The notes: generated by a model from the letters alone, not told the origin. Counted from the stretch's first letter, positions 22,043 through 35,439 are shown. The stretch: 64,000 nt of DNA from Panopea generosa (GCA_029582155.1 CM055901.1:57224740-57288739); one strand, 5' to 3'. Numbers and translations: made by a program.

Positions 22043-22420
22043 CTATTTCACTGTCCCAGATTGGCTGTCTGACTAACATCAGTCAACTCCTGATGTCTTG
22101 GCATCAGACTATATAACAATGAAGTTAACACATGACAATGTATTTCACTGCCCCAGATTGGCTGTCTGACTAACATCAGTCAACTCCTGATGTCTTGGCA
22201 GCAGACTATATAACAATGTAGTTAACACATGACAATGTATTTCACTGTCCCAGAGTGGCTGTCTGTCTAACATCAGTCAACTCCTGATGTCTTGGCAGCA
22301 GACTATATAACAATGTAGTTAACACATGACAATGTATTTCACTGTCCCAGAGTGGCTGTCTGTCTAACATCAGTCAACTCCTGATGTCTTGGCATCAGAT
22401 TTTATAACAATGTAGTTTCT
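22043..22420 (+). repeat. Tandem repeat, 97-98 bp unit, four copies
   Basis: Unit starts TATTTCACTGTCCCAGA and contains CTAACATCAGTCAACTCCTG and TTAACACATGACAATG. Copies differ at few positions; the last is truncated. Confidence 0.9.
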
Positions 22421-22535
22421 CCCATATCACAAGAATATATGTCATTTTGCTGGCGAGAGATATTTCTATCTCTCCCTAAGGTCTATTAAAAAATTCACAC
22501 TCATATAATGCACACACAAGGATGATGTTTGTTTC

Positions 22536-22800
22536 AGTATTTAGTGTCATTTTTTATGACAGACGATCAATTTACCGAACCACTCTTTACTGGGATCCTG
22601 GAAGGTTACTAGTACATGAGCACGTCTATTTTGCAAGAAACTATAACTTTCCCACTTGAATCAGTGGTGAGAGGCAAAGAACAATGAGACACATTGTATC
22701 ATAGTCGTCACAGAGACCACGGGCGAATGGGGGTTCAAACTCACAAACCTTGGATTGATAGTCAGGCATGCATGCTACTGACTGAGCTAACCAAACCCAA
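22536..22800 (-). repeat. tRNA-derived SINE copy, family B
   Basis: On the minus strand: GGTTAGCTCAGTCAGTAGCA, B box AGTTTGAACCC, AAGTGGGAAAG and CCAGGATCCCAG-like motifs, as at 6736-6985. Confidence 0.7.
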
Positions 22801-23464
22801 AGTCATGCCAGTCTCAGAAGACTGTAGATTAATTTATTTGTTAACTATATTGTGGACATTGTATTGTTATTTTTAAAAAATGTTGCTTAAAATAAACCAA
22901 ACGCTACAATAATATCAATCAAATTAGGAAATTGTTTGAACATTTATTAAAGACCAGCTATCAGTAAAGTCAGTACTTTGATTGCTGTAGCAATTCAGTC
23001 TATCTGATAGATGCAGTAGCACAAACTGGACATTACTTGTCAGGATGACAGATAGTGGACTTCAAGAATAGCTCCAATTAGCTGAAAACTGACATAGTGT
23101 GTTATATATATAAACCTTTGGTTTGACAAAACTACTTAACTAACAAACAATTGATATACAAGTATGTCTTTAATAAAATTGTATACAAAAGATAAGATTC
23201 AATACTAATATGTACAAAAAGGTATGACAGCAAATATACAAAAAACAAAATAGTATGAAAAAGAGGGAATTGAAGAGCACTTCATCGAACATGCATACAG
23301 TAGGTTGAAGGTGATTACATGCTTATAATGTCTGACCTTGAACCTTAGGTACTGGGGTGCTTTTCACAAAAAAACCTAAGGCAAAAACTGTCATTTGTTT
23401 ACACTAATTTATTTTAGCTCAATTGCGATGAAAGCTCGGAGCTTATATGAAACGCTCTTGAGAC

Positions 23465-23600
23465 GCTTCCTGGGTATAACCCGTACTGAGTGTTGTTTTT
23501 ATTGGAGGCATTGGGTCAAGCTTGGGATCGAACCAGCAACGTCTGACATGAGCGGCCAACACTCTTTCCATTACACTGCCGCCTCGCTTCATTTTGACAA
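23465..23600 (-). repeat. tRNA-like SINE fragment
   Basis: On the minus strand: an A-box-like GGCAGTGTAATGGAAAGAG and B box GGTTCGATCCC. The rest does not match families A-C. Confidence 0.45.
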
Positions 23601-24270
23601 ATGACAAATTGTCATAAACGTAAACCACCAATACTTATTCGAAATATTTTATGATCATCAAAATGAACACAAAGTTGGCTCAAATCTTGCAGAAAATATT
23701 AGATTTTCTAGAAATACAATCATTTTAAATGTCAATCAAAAATTGAAGATACAACGAAGAAATTGTCAAACATACGGCAATTTGTATTGAAAGTTCTTAT
23801 GTGGAAGCAGCCATGGGCACATATTTTCAATTCAATTTTACATGTAACGTGCTGCACACATTATGGCTTTTCTTCAGTAAAAAACTAAGAACTTTAAAAT
23901 TGGAGAAAAGTGCACCTGAACTATTCATATTGTAGGACAGTGCGCCAGAACTTTAAAATTGGAGAATTGTGCAACTGAACTATTTATAATTATGGGAGAA
24001 CTGTACCTAAACTAGTCGTATTGGAATGCACTTGAACTATTTGTAATGATGAACAGTGCACTTATCTATTTGTAATGAAGAACAGTGCACTTATCTATTT
24101 GTAATGAAGAACAGTGCACTTGAATTATTCATGTTGGATATACCGGAGAACAACTGCACTATTCATTCATTTAAAGTTATTGCAGAAAAAATATGGCACA
24201 TATTCAAGCAGGAACATACATATAAAAGTTATAATAAAAAAATGAGAAAAAAACTTAATTGATAGGTGAA
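23601..24270. repeat. Intergenic with a small 29-bp tandem repeat at about 24045-24130
   Basis: Degenerate units with GAACAGTGCACTTATCTATT and TTTGTAATGAA occur about three times; looser relatives lie from 23900. No gene seen. Confidence 0.55.
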
Positions 24271-24271
24271 C

Positions 24272-24900
24272 AAGAGGCCCAAGAGGGCCCGAAGACGCTC
24301 TACAGGCTAATGGTGGCCATAGCACTTTTTTAAACGTCACAATATTAATCTTCTTTAAGGGTCGTCTGAATCCTTTATAGATAAAAACACCCACCACATT
24401 CTTATTGAACAAAAAGTTAATTGCTGTAAAAACGAAATACTTTAAATTCCCGTACCAATTATCTGTAAAAAAAAATATAGAAATTTACGTTTTCCCATAG
24501 TATTCCTATGTAAAGGGCCTGTAAACATCCCAGTTCCCCTTGATTTGTACAAACTTAGAACTCTTAATCATAGGGATAATTTATATCAAATATGAACAAA
24601 TTATATCAAATATGAACAAAATCAACTGATCCAGTTATTGAAAATAGGATTTCTGAGAACTTTCAATTTAAACCCTTTTGTGACCCCACCTGGACCCTTA
24701 TAGAACTAAATCTTGTTTGCTATGACTAGTAGATGCTTCAGATCTCAAACTGAATAACAATTCTACACAAATGGATGAAAACACTAGAATTTTCTGTTTT
24801 CCCATAGTATCCTATATAAAACTAAAATTCCTATTACAAATACTAGCACATTGATTTTACAAATTTCAAATCACTACTCATAGGGAAAACTTATATGAAA
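24272..24900. repeat. GAGGCCC-family dispersed repeat
   Basis: Starts AACAAGAGGCCCAAGAGGG, then GGTGGCCATAGCACTTTTT and TTTTCCCATAGTATTCC. It resembles 1700-3440 and begins like 51585-52008. I associate this family with bivalves. Confidence 0.6.
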
Positions 24901-24902
24901 TA

Positions 24903-25074
24903 CAGTCCAACCTGTACAAGCAGCAACCTCTATTAAGCAACCATTTGTCTTAAGCAACTACATTTGCTATTTCCCATTTCTAAGCTTTCATCTGTATTAA
25001 GCAACAACTTTAAAGGCCACTAATACTCCTTCCATTGACTGGCTGTTTAAGACAAGTTTGACTGTATGCACAAA
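24903..25074. mobile_element. TA-flanked MITE with CAGTCAAACC ends, copy 1
   Basis: TA, then CAGTCCAACCTG at the left, and AAGTTTGACTG then TA at the right. Inside: TTGCTATTTCCCATTT. TA duplication and CAGT ends fit a pogo/Tc1-mariner-type element. Other copies at 26412 and 49285. Confidence 0.65.
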
Positions 25075-25225
25075 TTTGACTGGCCGGTTGGTGAGAAAAT
25101 GGTTTTTGAAAATGTTCAATTTTAACCATTTTCTAACCCCAACTAGCCCCTTATTGGAAATCAATCATTCTTATTGAACAAAATCTTATTTGTTATGACT
25201 AGAAGATGCTTCTGCACTCAAACTG

Positions 25226-25925
25226 AACAAGAGGTCCAAGTTGGGCCTAAGTCGCTCATCTGGTTTTTTTTTGGGTTTTTTTGAATGGGGTTTAAAGCCA
25301 TTTTCAACACATTTCAGGTTATATATGGCATATCCAGTTTTACTGGTGGAGGAAGACCTCAGACAGTAGAACCACCGTCTTTCCGCAAGTAACTGGAAAC
25401 TTTCTCACATAAAGTTTTTGGAGCGAGCGGGACTCGAACCTACGACCATAGCGGTGAGAGGTAAATGATCTTGAGACGGCGCCTTAGACCACTCGGCCAC
25501 GGAGGACCCTCTCATCTGGTTTCACATGTCACTTCCAAATTTTTCCTGGATTAAGCCTATGAAGAACTTATTATAGTTATGTGTAAGTAATTCTCCAGAC
25601 ATGAAGATAATTGATATAATACCTTAACATTTTGACCTTAAGGTCATGACTTGAACAAACTTGATAGAAACTCATTAAATGATATGACATGTTTAATATC
25701 AAGCTCCAGGCCTTGCACTTCAACAGAAGGTTTTTGAAATTTTGAAAAAAAATACTGATAAACCCCTGATTTTACCCCAGGGTCATCATTTGAACAAACT
25801 TAAGAGAGCTTTATGTAAGAAAGCTTCACACAAATTTGGTGAAAATCTGTCAAGTGGTTTCAGAAAAGAGGTCGTTTGAAGCAGAATTTAATTACGGATG
25901 GATGACAGACGACGGACAAAGGTAG
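25226..25925. repeat. GAGGCCC-family repeat interrupted by a SINE
   Basis: Begins AACAAGAGGTCCAAG and ends in the GACGACGGAC run typical of the family. It is split by the SINE at 25267-25510. Confidence 0.65.
25267..25510 (-). repeat. tRNA-derived SINE copy, family A, with target-site duplication
   Basis: Reverse-complement relative of 16465-16704. The 12-bp direct repeat CTCATCTGGTTT flanks it (25255-25266 and 25511-25522). The poly(A) side is the T-run at 25264. Confidence 0.85.
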
Positions 25926-26411
25926 CTAACAATGCATATATTTCTACTTAGAATATGCCAGGAATATAATTCTATACATTCTGTGCACTGCATAGAATTA
26001 TAAACGAAAATGGCCAAATTACATGATTACACAGTTTGGATTTTTTTTGGTATTATGCTGGTATTATGCATTTCACAGCATATAATTTTACATGCTACAT
26101 ATTTTTATATACATGAATATTGACATAGTTCACTTAACAGTATAACATAAATGGTTCCCATATAAAAGTTTTTATAAGCAATTTCTTATGATTCTCAGAT
26201 ACATTTCCATTCATTTGAAAATCATATGCGACTCCATCACCATTATACAAGACACAAAGTATACACCAGTATGTACATGCATGGCACACATATACATTAT
26301 TATAAACTTAACCACCATATTCAGCAATGGCCTCGCATACATTAAATATAAAATGATGTGACACATAAACATATTCAACATCAGTCAAACATTACACATA
26401 TTCAACACATA

Positions 26412-26594
26412 CAGTCAAACCTGTGTAAGTGGTCACCTCTATCAAGCAACAATATATCTTATAAAGCAGTCACATTTGCTATTTCCCATTTATATTGTTT
26501 CAAAGCAAAATTAACCTGCATTTAGCAAAAAACTGTCTTAAAAGGCCCCTTTTGCTCCTTCCTTTGACTGGCTGGTTAAAGGCAGGCTTGACTA
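26412..26594. mobile_element. TA-flanked MITE with CAGTCAAACC ends, copy 2
   Basis: Left end CAGTCAAACCTG after TA; right end GGCTTGACTA, partly decayed. Interior TTGCTATTTCCCATTT as in copy 1. Confidence 0.6.
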
Positions 26595-29370
26595 TTGACA
26601 TACAACATTACACAATTATTCAAAGTTTATAATCAGCATCAAGCTACAATATCGGCCAACATAAACCAATTAGCTGCACTTATTTTGATTCTACATTTAT
26701 AAAGCTTTAGCATGTACCGAATATTGCAAATACATTTAATACAGTGAAAATATACATTGCACAAAACAACTATAACACGGTTTGTAACATAACGTGACTA
26801 CAATAAATACAAACTAGAGTAAGCTTATAGTTGATAAATCCGGATATAGCCAATACTGGTTTATTGTATAATAAAATGGTTTATTAAAAAGAACATATTA
26901 TATCATGAAAAAAAAAACAAACACAAATTCATCAAATCTTACCATTACGTTTTTTTTTTAAATAGTAAACACATTATACATGATTAATATTGTTATTCTG
27001 CATACAGAAACACAAGAGACCTATGAAGCTTTTTAAAAATGGATTCACGGCAACTCTAAAAAAATGTTCACCTAACTTTATTTTTAAAAACTGTTCATTT
27101 ACATGATGATATTATACAATTCAAATACTCCAGTATGTGAATGTGCAGATCCTGAATTTTTTTTCTTCTTTTGTAATTGAAGGCATCATATTTTACATAT
27201 TTCTGGTCATTTATGACAAAAAGTGTAACATCATTATGTGATTTAAAGCTTCATTAAAATTCAGAAATGCCCACTTTTTGAAAATAACAAAAATGATTGT
27301 AATTAAATGTGTTTATAGTATTGCTTAAGCCATTCATGTAGACCCTCAGTGACTTTTTTTTAAAAAAGTGAGAAAATAAATAAATTTGATTGAAATGTTT
27401 ATTTCTTAGACGAGAACACCAAGCTTTTAACTTTTGTTTACTTTTTTGTAATTCCGTAATGACTCGGTTTCTTTCCCACTGTACCTCCGCCAGTGTTCGT
27501 AAGTACACAAATTAAGACCGTTAGATAAGGGGATCATTAACAAGATTAGAAAAGTTATGGCTTCACTAATATTAAGTGTCGTTAATGGGTTTTCTTCTTT
27601 TTTTTCTTGAATATATTGATGTCTGCAATAACACTTTTTCGAACAAAGTACGCATTATATTATTAAACACACTGAAAAACAATGAGTACGGAATACTAGT
27701 TTTGTCTAGTAACTCTTGCTCAGGATCCTCCCTTGCATATATGCATGATACTATCACATGCGCTATTGCATCACAAATCCTTTTATTGCAGTCAATATTG
27801 AGAGGCTACGAAGGATGGTTTGTTTAGTAGTTATTAAAAAAGAAATTTCAATTTTAATTTTATATGAACAATTTGTCGGTAATGTGCAATAAATTAGCTC
27901 GTGGATTTCAGTTCATTAATACACTGAGGGGAATAAAGGGGATGTTCTTAAAAACTATCTAACCGCAAGCGTTTTTTTTTTTAAATTTTTAACCGCATCC
28001 CTTACAGTTTTCCATACTGTTTCTCCCTGAAGTGAATTGATCTTTTATAACCGACAGACATGTTTCCGAACAAGCTTCGTAACTCCCAGTTTTCTGCCGG
28101 AGGTGATAATTGGAAAGAGATGAACATTAAACTTGTTTACAAAACCCCGTTCCTGATGATGTACTAATATTATGCTTTATATTTATTTTTTTGTTTGCAA
28201 AGTCTCTCAGTGATCAAATAAACATATATTCTATCATCTGGAAGAGTAAAACTGACTTAAATTAAAACTTAAAACGACCATTTCGGAAGTTTAATGAGCC
28301 TTTAAGAAGTTTATGCCTATGATGTTCCAGACCAGCGTGACTTAACTAGTTTTATAAACAATGTTAATAATTATTCAAAAATTAAGTTTCTGAGCGTATT
28401 ACTTGTATATTGATATTTTCGTATGGCTATACGCTTACTGATTTAAAGGGAGCATATCTGGAAAAATGCTATAAATGTATAAAAAAATAAAATTATTTTA
28501 AAAATGGATAAAAAGCATCTACAATCCCAATGGTTTTGTATGTCAAACGCACCAAAATGTGACAATCGATATGTAAATTAGATTGGTAAACTTGAAACAA
28601 AATCCCCATTCTATAAAAAAAAAAAGCACTAAAATACTGTTGGACGACCTCTGTGTCGTCATTCGGACTTTTTTCTAAGATGAAACATTGTTTATTATGT
28701 GTAAACCTGTAAAACAGTTAAATCAAATGAAATCATGTGAACCATTTAACACATTACAAAATAGGTTGCAGTTTTAAGCGGTAAATCTATTTTAGTCTAA
28801 CTTAGGCGTGTAGCCCAAGTTAGAAAATCCCTTTTCATTATATTATATTGGAATGTTTAAATAGATATTCTTATGGCAATATTGGGTCAGTGAGTATATA
28901 TAAGCATGATCTATTGGAAAAAAATGTTTACAGCCAATTCTAAATTTTTTGAAAATCCTGACAAATTCCCTTTAAAGATTGATCTGATGCATGAAGAAGT
29001 AACCTTTACAGCATATGGTGATAATTATCTGTTAATAAACAGACATAAATATACATATCAGACTACTAGCTACAATGCAAACCATAGACGCAATATCAAC
29101 GCATCTGTCAAACCAATAAATTTGGTGTCAACCGTGACTTATATACTATGGTTTTACATGCAACACATCTGGACTGGACAGAAAATTTACATACATGAAC
29201 TGATAGCTTTATATGAGTAGGATCAGGGTTAAGGATTCATGATTACTCACATGCTATATAAAGGACATTTTTAGAAACCTGTTGGATCATGAAGATACAG
29301 TGAAATCATATATAATTTATTTCATATACGCAAAAAGTATTTTAGCTTAAACAAAGGTAAGTTGTAAAAT
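26595..29370. other. Intergenic, no firm gene; a repeat copy at about 28715-28873
   Basis: AT-rich sequence. Two minus-strand open stretches (27254-27508 and 27572-27757) include coding-like charged strings such as LAEVQWERNRVITELQKSKQ, but match nothing I know and lack clear exon borders. The 28715-28873 stretch repeats 1215-1372. Confidence 0.35.
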
Positions 29371-29372
29371 GA

Positions 29373-29795
29373 ATGAATGAATAGGGTTTTACGGCGTACC
29401 AACACATTATAGGTTATTCGACACCAACAGAAATGAAGATTCCAGGTTCACACTACATGTACAAAAACAAGAAATTAACGTACAGATTAAAAAAAATTAC
29501 ATCAACAAATAAATATGCCGAATGAACCTAGAACCTTGATACCTGCAGAACTGCAGAGTTGCAGCAAATTCTATCGTATTACTCAATTTGTCGCTTCTTA
29601 CGACATGCATAAGCCACAGTGATCCTATTCTTGCCATCACTAATGGCTCCCTGGAACCACACAGGGGTTGATAATTTAACCACAATAGTGAACATGACAA
29701 AAAATGATAAAATGAACATGAAACCCATTCGGAGGATTCCTACCCCTCTGCAGAGATTGACAGTGATTCTATTCTTAGCCAGAACCACATGGGCT
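29373..29795 (+). repeat. Dispersed repeat D, fullest copy
   Basis: Starts in GAATGAATGAATAGGG and ends near TTCTTAGCCAGAACCAC. Related copies at 11775 (direct) and 20240 (inverted). About 420 bp. No coding capacity or tRNA-like head was recognised. Confidence 0.6.
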
Positions 29796-29799
29796 AAGT

Positions 29800-31030
29800 T
29801 GTAAAAAAACAAGGTCAACAGTTAACAGCATCTATTTTGACAGGTGCTTTATTTAGATAAGATCATTATTGGACTAGAAAGTTATTAATTATGCAGAATA
29901 CTTATTTGCAGTCACCACTGAAACATATTTTGTTTAACAGTTCCTGATATTTAAATCAACAGTATATTGCAAAAATCAAGAAGTGATTTCTTTGCACAAA
30001 TGTTTACCTAATGAATAAATATAAAAAAAACATATGTTAATAAGTCTTGACAATTCAAGGGCAAAAACTCTGACAATTATGATCGTACCATGTCAATTCA
30101 AAAAGTTAGCTAAGATTTCATAGTTGTAACTAGTGTTGATGTTGATGTCCCAATACATAGGGTAAATATGGTAAGACCCAAAATGTGGTCAATTTTTACA
30201 CATTTTCCTCTATGCAAACTTTACATCTCTACTCTGACCTTGTGTTGAATATTGAATGAAGATATGCCATTTAAAATATTCTCAATTTTAGTCTTTTTTT
30301 AGTAATGTCTTTTTTTAGTAATGGTGGCCATATTGGATTGGGCTGACAATAAACTGAAAACTGAATAGATCCTAGAAAGTAAGTTCATTAAAATCAACTC
30401 AGCTACTCATAAAGGGAAGTCTTTGAATGAAATAGTGACAATGATGATGATTTACAATAACGGATGACGACAACCAGCAACTGTCTACAACAATAGTTAA
30501 AATGACAACTTCTCTATAACTGGACTTACTAAAATTTACAAATTACACAATATATATAAAATATCAATATATAAAGTATATACATATCTATAGAAAACAC
30601 TATGTAAAATACACAATCTAATTGATCTTTGAGCCAAGAAACATATTTTAACAAAGTAAGACTTACTGTTTATAATGTACAGTTTTTAAATAGCTCAATG
30701 GCAAAAACAATGTAATAGACAAAAACAGCAATAATACCTTGACCTTAAAATATATGGTGCCAAATATCTTCTCAAGGGAATGATTAGTGCAATATTGATC
30801 AAACCTAAACCCCTTTTCTTATGTCTTCGAACAATGTCTTGTCCCCAAGATAAACTCTTCATTATAAACCAAGAAAATGTTTGTAAATGCAATTATACAC
30901 ATCTATCAAAATATAAAATACTGACGATAAATAAACAATACAGCGAAGGACACAGCATCTATTCTACATTCCCAAATCTAGTTATCATTTAGTTAGCCAT
31001 TTGTAAGTACTTCCATAGATGAAAGTTCGC
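29800..31030. other. Intergenic, nothing recognised
   Basis: AT-rich with short poly(A/T) runs; no gene, array or element could be supported. Confidence 0.4.
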
Positions 31031-31178
31031 ATTATCAAACTATTGTAAGTGATATTTACAGTTTTAGAACATGTATGTAAAGGTATTTTACTGTTTCAGT
31101 GATGGTGACCAATTAATAAAGAATACCTTTACATACATGTTCTAAACCTGTAAATATTGCTTACAATAGTGTGATAAT
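31031..31178. mobile_element. Foldback MITE, copy 2 (148 bp)
   Basis: ATTATCAAACTATTGTAAG at the left is answered by CTTACAATAGTGTGATAAT at the right. The arms extend inward through TTTAGAACATGTATGTAAAG, leaving a short loop. Confidence 0.7.
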
Positions 31179-31289
31179 GGGGTTTCTTTATCCTTCAGTA
31201 TAAACTATGTTTTATAAATTCACTCGGACTATAGGCAGGCACATGCACATATAGTATTGTGCCTACAATCATTGTCTGTTTCATACTGT

Positions 31290-32095
31290 GTCTAATTTAT
31301 AATGTATAATGCTGAGATTGTACTAAAGTGTGTCTAGTTTGTATTGTATAATGCTGAGATTGTACTAAAGTGTGTCTAGTTTGTATTGTATAATGCTGAA
31401 ATTGTACTTAAGTGTGTCTAGTTTGTATTGTATAATGCTGAGATTGTATAAAAGTGTGTCTAGTGTATATTGTATATTGCTGAAATTGTATAAAAGTGTG
31501 TCTAGTGTGTATTGTATGATGCTGAGATTGTATTAAAGTGTGTCTAGTTTGTATTGTATGATGCTGAGATTGTATAAAAGCATGTCTAGTTTGTATTGTA
31601 TAATGCTGAGATTGTATTAAAGTGTGTCTAGTTTGTATTGTATGATGCTGAGATTGTATTAAAGTGTGTCTAGTTTGTATTGTATGATGCTGAAATTGTA
31701 TTAAAGTGTGTCTAATTTGTATTGTGTAATGCTGAGATTGTATAAAAGCGTGTCTAGTTTGTATTGTATAATACTGAGATTGTATAAAAGTGTGTCTAGT
31801 GTGTATTGTATAATGCTGAAATTGTATTAAAGTGTGTCTAGTTTGTATTGTATGATGCTGAGATTGTATTAAAGTGTGTCTAGTTTGTATTGTATAATGC
31901 TGAGATTGTATTAAAGTGTGTCTAGTTTGTATTGTATAATGCTGAGATTGTATTAAAGTGTCTAGTTTGTATTGTATAATGCTGAGATTGTATTAAAGCG
32001 TGTCTAGTGTGTATTGTAAAATGCTGAGATTGTATTAAAGTGTGTCTAGTTTGTATTGTATAATGCTGAGATTGTATTAAAGTATACGGTTTGTA
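31290..32095. repeat. Minisatellite, 42-bp unit, about 19 copies
   Basis: Unit GTGTCTAGTTTGTATTGTAT then AATGCTGAGATTGTATTAAA. Variants (AATGCT/GATGCT, TTAAAG/TAAAAG) are interspersed. Intergenic, downstream of the phosphatase gene. Confidence 0.95.
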
Positions 32096-32240
32096 TTATA
32101 TTGTATCTGGTTTGTATTATATTGTTTGTAGTATGTACTGGTTTGTATTATATTGTATCTGGTTTGTATTATATTGTATCTGGTTTGTATTATATTGTAT
32201 CCGGTTTGTATTATATTGTATCTGGTTTGCAATATATAGT
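32090..32240. repeat. Minisatellite, 21-bp unit, about 7 copies
   Basis: Unit CTGGTTTGTATTATATTGTA. It abuts the 42-bp array and shares the TTTGTATT core, so it may be derived from it. Confidence 0.85.
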
Positions 32241-32339
32241 TTGTTCTGTTTCTGTCTTGTTTGTTTTGTATTGTGTCTAGTTTGTTTTGTGTCTAGTTTG
32301 TTTTGTAATGTGTCTTTTTTTTATATTATACTGGTCATA

Positions 32340-32575
32340 CCTAATACCGCGAGTCTTAAAACTAAAAAAATTTCAACCATGTAAAGAATGGCATCAATAC
32401 TAAACAGTAATAAGGTCATTTATGTGTGCTTTCAGTCAAAAACAGAAAACTGTTGCCAATACAAAATGCAAACAAATACCGACGCTAAAGGAAGTTGGAG
32501 CTTTGTGCATGTCTTCCCAGATTGTTATTATATGGGTATTCGCAGTAATTGGTGTATCGCGGTATACAAGGGATA
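32340..32575. other. Non-repetitive island between arrays
   Basis: About 235 bp without the TTTGTATTGTGTCT motif seen on both sides. An open frame passes through it but shows no recognisable family. It may be an insertion into a once continuous array. Confidence 0.35.
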
Positions 32576-33000
32576 CATTGTGTCTTGTTTATTTTGCATT
32601 GTGTCTAGTTTGTTTTGTATTGTGTCTTGTTGATATTAAATTGTTTCTAGTTTATTTTGTATTGTGTCTTGTTTGTTCTGTTTTGTGTCTAGTTTGTTCT
32701 TTATTGTGTCTAGATTGTTTTGTATTGTGTCTTGTTGATATTGCAGTGTGTCAAGTTTGCTCTGTACTATATCTTGCTTGTTCTGTATTGTGTCTAGCTA
32801 AGTTTGCGTTGTGTCAAATTTGTATTGTGTCTAATTAAGGTTGTGTTATGTCAAGTTTGTATTGTGTCTAGTTAAGGTTGTGTTATGTCAAGTTTGGCTT
32901 GTTTCTAATTTAGTTTGTGTTGTGTCAAGTTTGTAATGTGTCTAGTTTAGTTTGTGTTGTGTCTAGTTTAGATTGTGTTGTATCTAGTTTACATTGTGCT
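32576..33000. repeat. Degenerate GTGTCTAGTTTGT-type array
   Basis: Loosely spaced copies of TTGTGTCTAGTTTGTTTTGT with drift at the right (GTCAAGTTTG). Same core as the arrays at 31290-32240. Confidence 0.8.
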
Positions 33001-33339
33001 TTTACAGAAGTGCTTAAATTAAAAAAAGTCACAAAGGTTATTGATTATGTCATATTTACATCAGTACAAGTAATACTTTTCCATATCATAAATACAATAT
33101 AACTAGAGGGAAAAATATAAATATGGAATTGTGTTCCTGTGACAAAAACACCCTCACTTTATAATACTTTCAATTTTGTGTACATGTACATCTGGTAATA
33201 TGAATATGATGGAAAATATACTTTTGTAAAATGAAATAATTTGAACAAATTTTTTTTTTATGAATCATAAGCACATGTTTGCTGGTACTAAACACATGGT
33301 TGCAGAACAACACTCCTGCTTTAATATGGAAAGTGCAAA

Positions 33340-33690
33340 CACACTCCAGCATTGATACTTTCAGAACAACAGGCAGTGCATGCATGCTCCAGCATTGACA
33401 CTTTCAGACAAACAGACAGTGCATGCATACTCCAGCATTGACACTTTCAGACAAACAGACAGTGCATGCATACTCCAGCATAGACAGTTTCAGAACAACA
33501 GACAGTGCATGCATACTCCAGCATAGACACTTTCAGAACAACAGACAGTGCATGCATACTCCAGCATTGACACTTTCAGAACAACAGACAGTGCATGCAT
33601 ACTCCAGCATTGACACTTTCAGAACAACAGACAGTACATGCATACTCCAGTTTAGACACTATCAGAACAACAGACGGGGTAGTCAAACAC
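33340..33690. repeat. Minisatellite, 43-bp unit, about 8 copies
   Basis: Unit CAGTGCATGCATACTCCAGC then ATTGACACTTTCAGAACAA. Strict 43-bp spacing. Confidence 0.92.
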
Positions 33691-34104
33691 ATTTGGCACT
33701 GGTTTTATTATTTGTAAAATACATGTACCCAATACTTACACAAGCTACTTTGGGTATCTGATACTAGTCTATGCAGAACATATCTATCTTATTCTACTTT
33801 TTCTATTAAGCACTTTATTGGTCTTGTATTCATACTACTACACCTTGGTTTTTTGAGTAATATTAATTATTTCATGCCATATTTATCTGGTTCTATTTAA
33901 TGTATTCATCTGGTATTCAAATTACAATACCCTTTCTTGAGTATGAACTCTTACCTGGCCCTTGTCCACACATAACGCATTTATCTGGTTCTACTTAATG
34001 TATTATGTACTTTACTTCATCTGATATTCAAATTACCAAACCCTATCTTGGGTATCAACTACTTCTAACCTAGACTTGGTCCATGCATAACTCATTTATC
34101 TGGT

Positions 34105-34430
34105 TCTACACTATGTATTAGCACTGTATTTGTCCAGTGTATGATTTGTTTATGTTTCTGGTTCTACTTTTTGTATTAGCACTTTATTTGTCCGGTGTAT
34201 GATTTGTTTATGTTTCTGGTACTACTTTATGTATAAGCATTTTATTGGTCCGGTGTATGATTTGTTTATGTATCTGGTACTACTTTATGTATAAGCACTT
34301 TATTTGTCCGGTGTATGATTTGTTTATGTTTCTGGTACTACTTTATGTATAAGCACTTGATTGGTCCAGTGTATGATTTGTTTATGTTTCTTGTTCTACT
34401 TTATGTACAAAGCATGTTATTGGTTCTGGC
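34105..34430. repeat. Minisatellite, about 57-60 bp unit, about 5 copies
   Basis: Unit GTGTATGATTTGTTTATGTT, CTGGTACTACTTTATGTAT, AAGCACTTTATTTGTCCG. The right end frays into single-copy sequence. Confidence 0.85.
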
Positions 34431-34567
34431 GTATATATAATGATAATACAGTTATGTAATCATAGTCCTTCAATAGGCATAATACAGGTCACATATCACA
34501 TGATTTAGTTTTTACAAGCAGACTTTCACTGATAAAGCTGATAAAACATATTAAAAACAGCTATTTG

Positions 34568-34800
34568 AGGACAGTCCAATTCACTTTGACAGATAACTGT
34601 TTTCACTTTGACAGATAACTGTTTTCACTTCGACAGATAACTGTTTTCACTTCGACAGATAACTGTTTTCACTTTGGCAGATAACTGTTTTCACTTTGAC
34701 AGATAACTGTTTTCACTTTGGCAGATAACTGTTTTCACTTTGACAGATAACTGTTTTCACTTTCACTTTGACAGATAACTGTTTCACTTTGACAGATGTC
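34568..34800. repeat. Minisatellite, 22-bp unit, about 10 copies
   Basis: Unit TTTTCACTTTGACAGATAAC. Three variants (TTGAC, TCGAC, TTGGC) are mixed along the array. Confidence 0.92.
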
Positions 34801-35439
34801 TGTTTTTATGGCATTCAACACAGTTTCAAGAACATGCTGGGTTATATAGGTCTCACTACACTGTTGAAAAATGTTCTAAGTAAAATAAGGTCATGATAAA
34901 AAAAGGAAATTCTACATAGAAATTTTTATCCATAGCAGGAATGTATTCACATGTAACAATGTACAATAACTGGTAGAAGTCCTGGAATGCTCACAAATAC
35001 ACCCATCTCTTGAAATCCTATAAAAGTCACTATTTTACACAGTGATGTCTTACTGCAGTATATGCTATACTAGCTTTAGCGCTACTAATCTGCTGCAAGA
35101 CATCACGACCACTATGAACCATTTTGAAAATATTTCAAATCAAATTACCTAGAACCTTTTTTAAGCGCAAGAATCATGTTACCATGGCAAAAAAGAGAGA
35201 GGGGAGGGGGCAACTGTGTAGTGAGACATATATGGCATGTGCTAAGTTATATGTGGCATGCTTCATTAATGACTGAGAGGACATCAGATGCATGTGGGTT
35301 AATCTGAGTTAAACCATGATATACAATTAACTAGGATACTTCCTCACTTTGGATCTTTGGACTAAGCTGGGTTTCAACATACAACCCTCAGTAGTGACAG
35401 GCAAACAAACAATCTTGAAATAACGACATTGACTACTTG

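Noticed and set aside
28906..29220. 104-codon open frame
   Set aside because: AT-rich composition, no recognisable domain, no splice or promoter context.
32056..32838. Open frames rich in Cys, Val, Leu and Phe
   Set aside because: They translate GTGTCTAGTTTGT-type repeats and have no gene structure.
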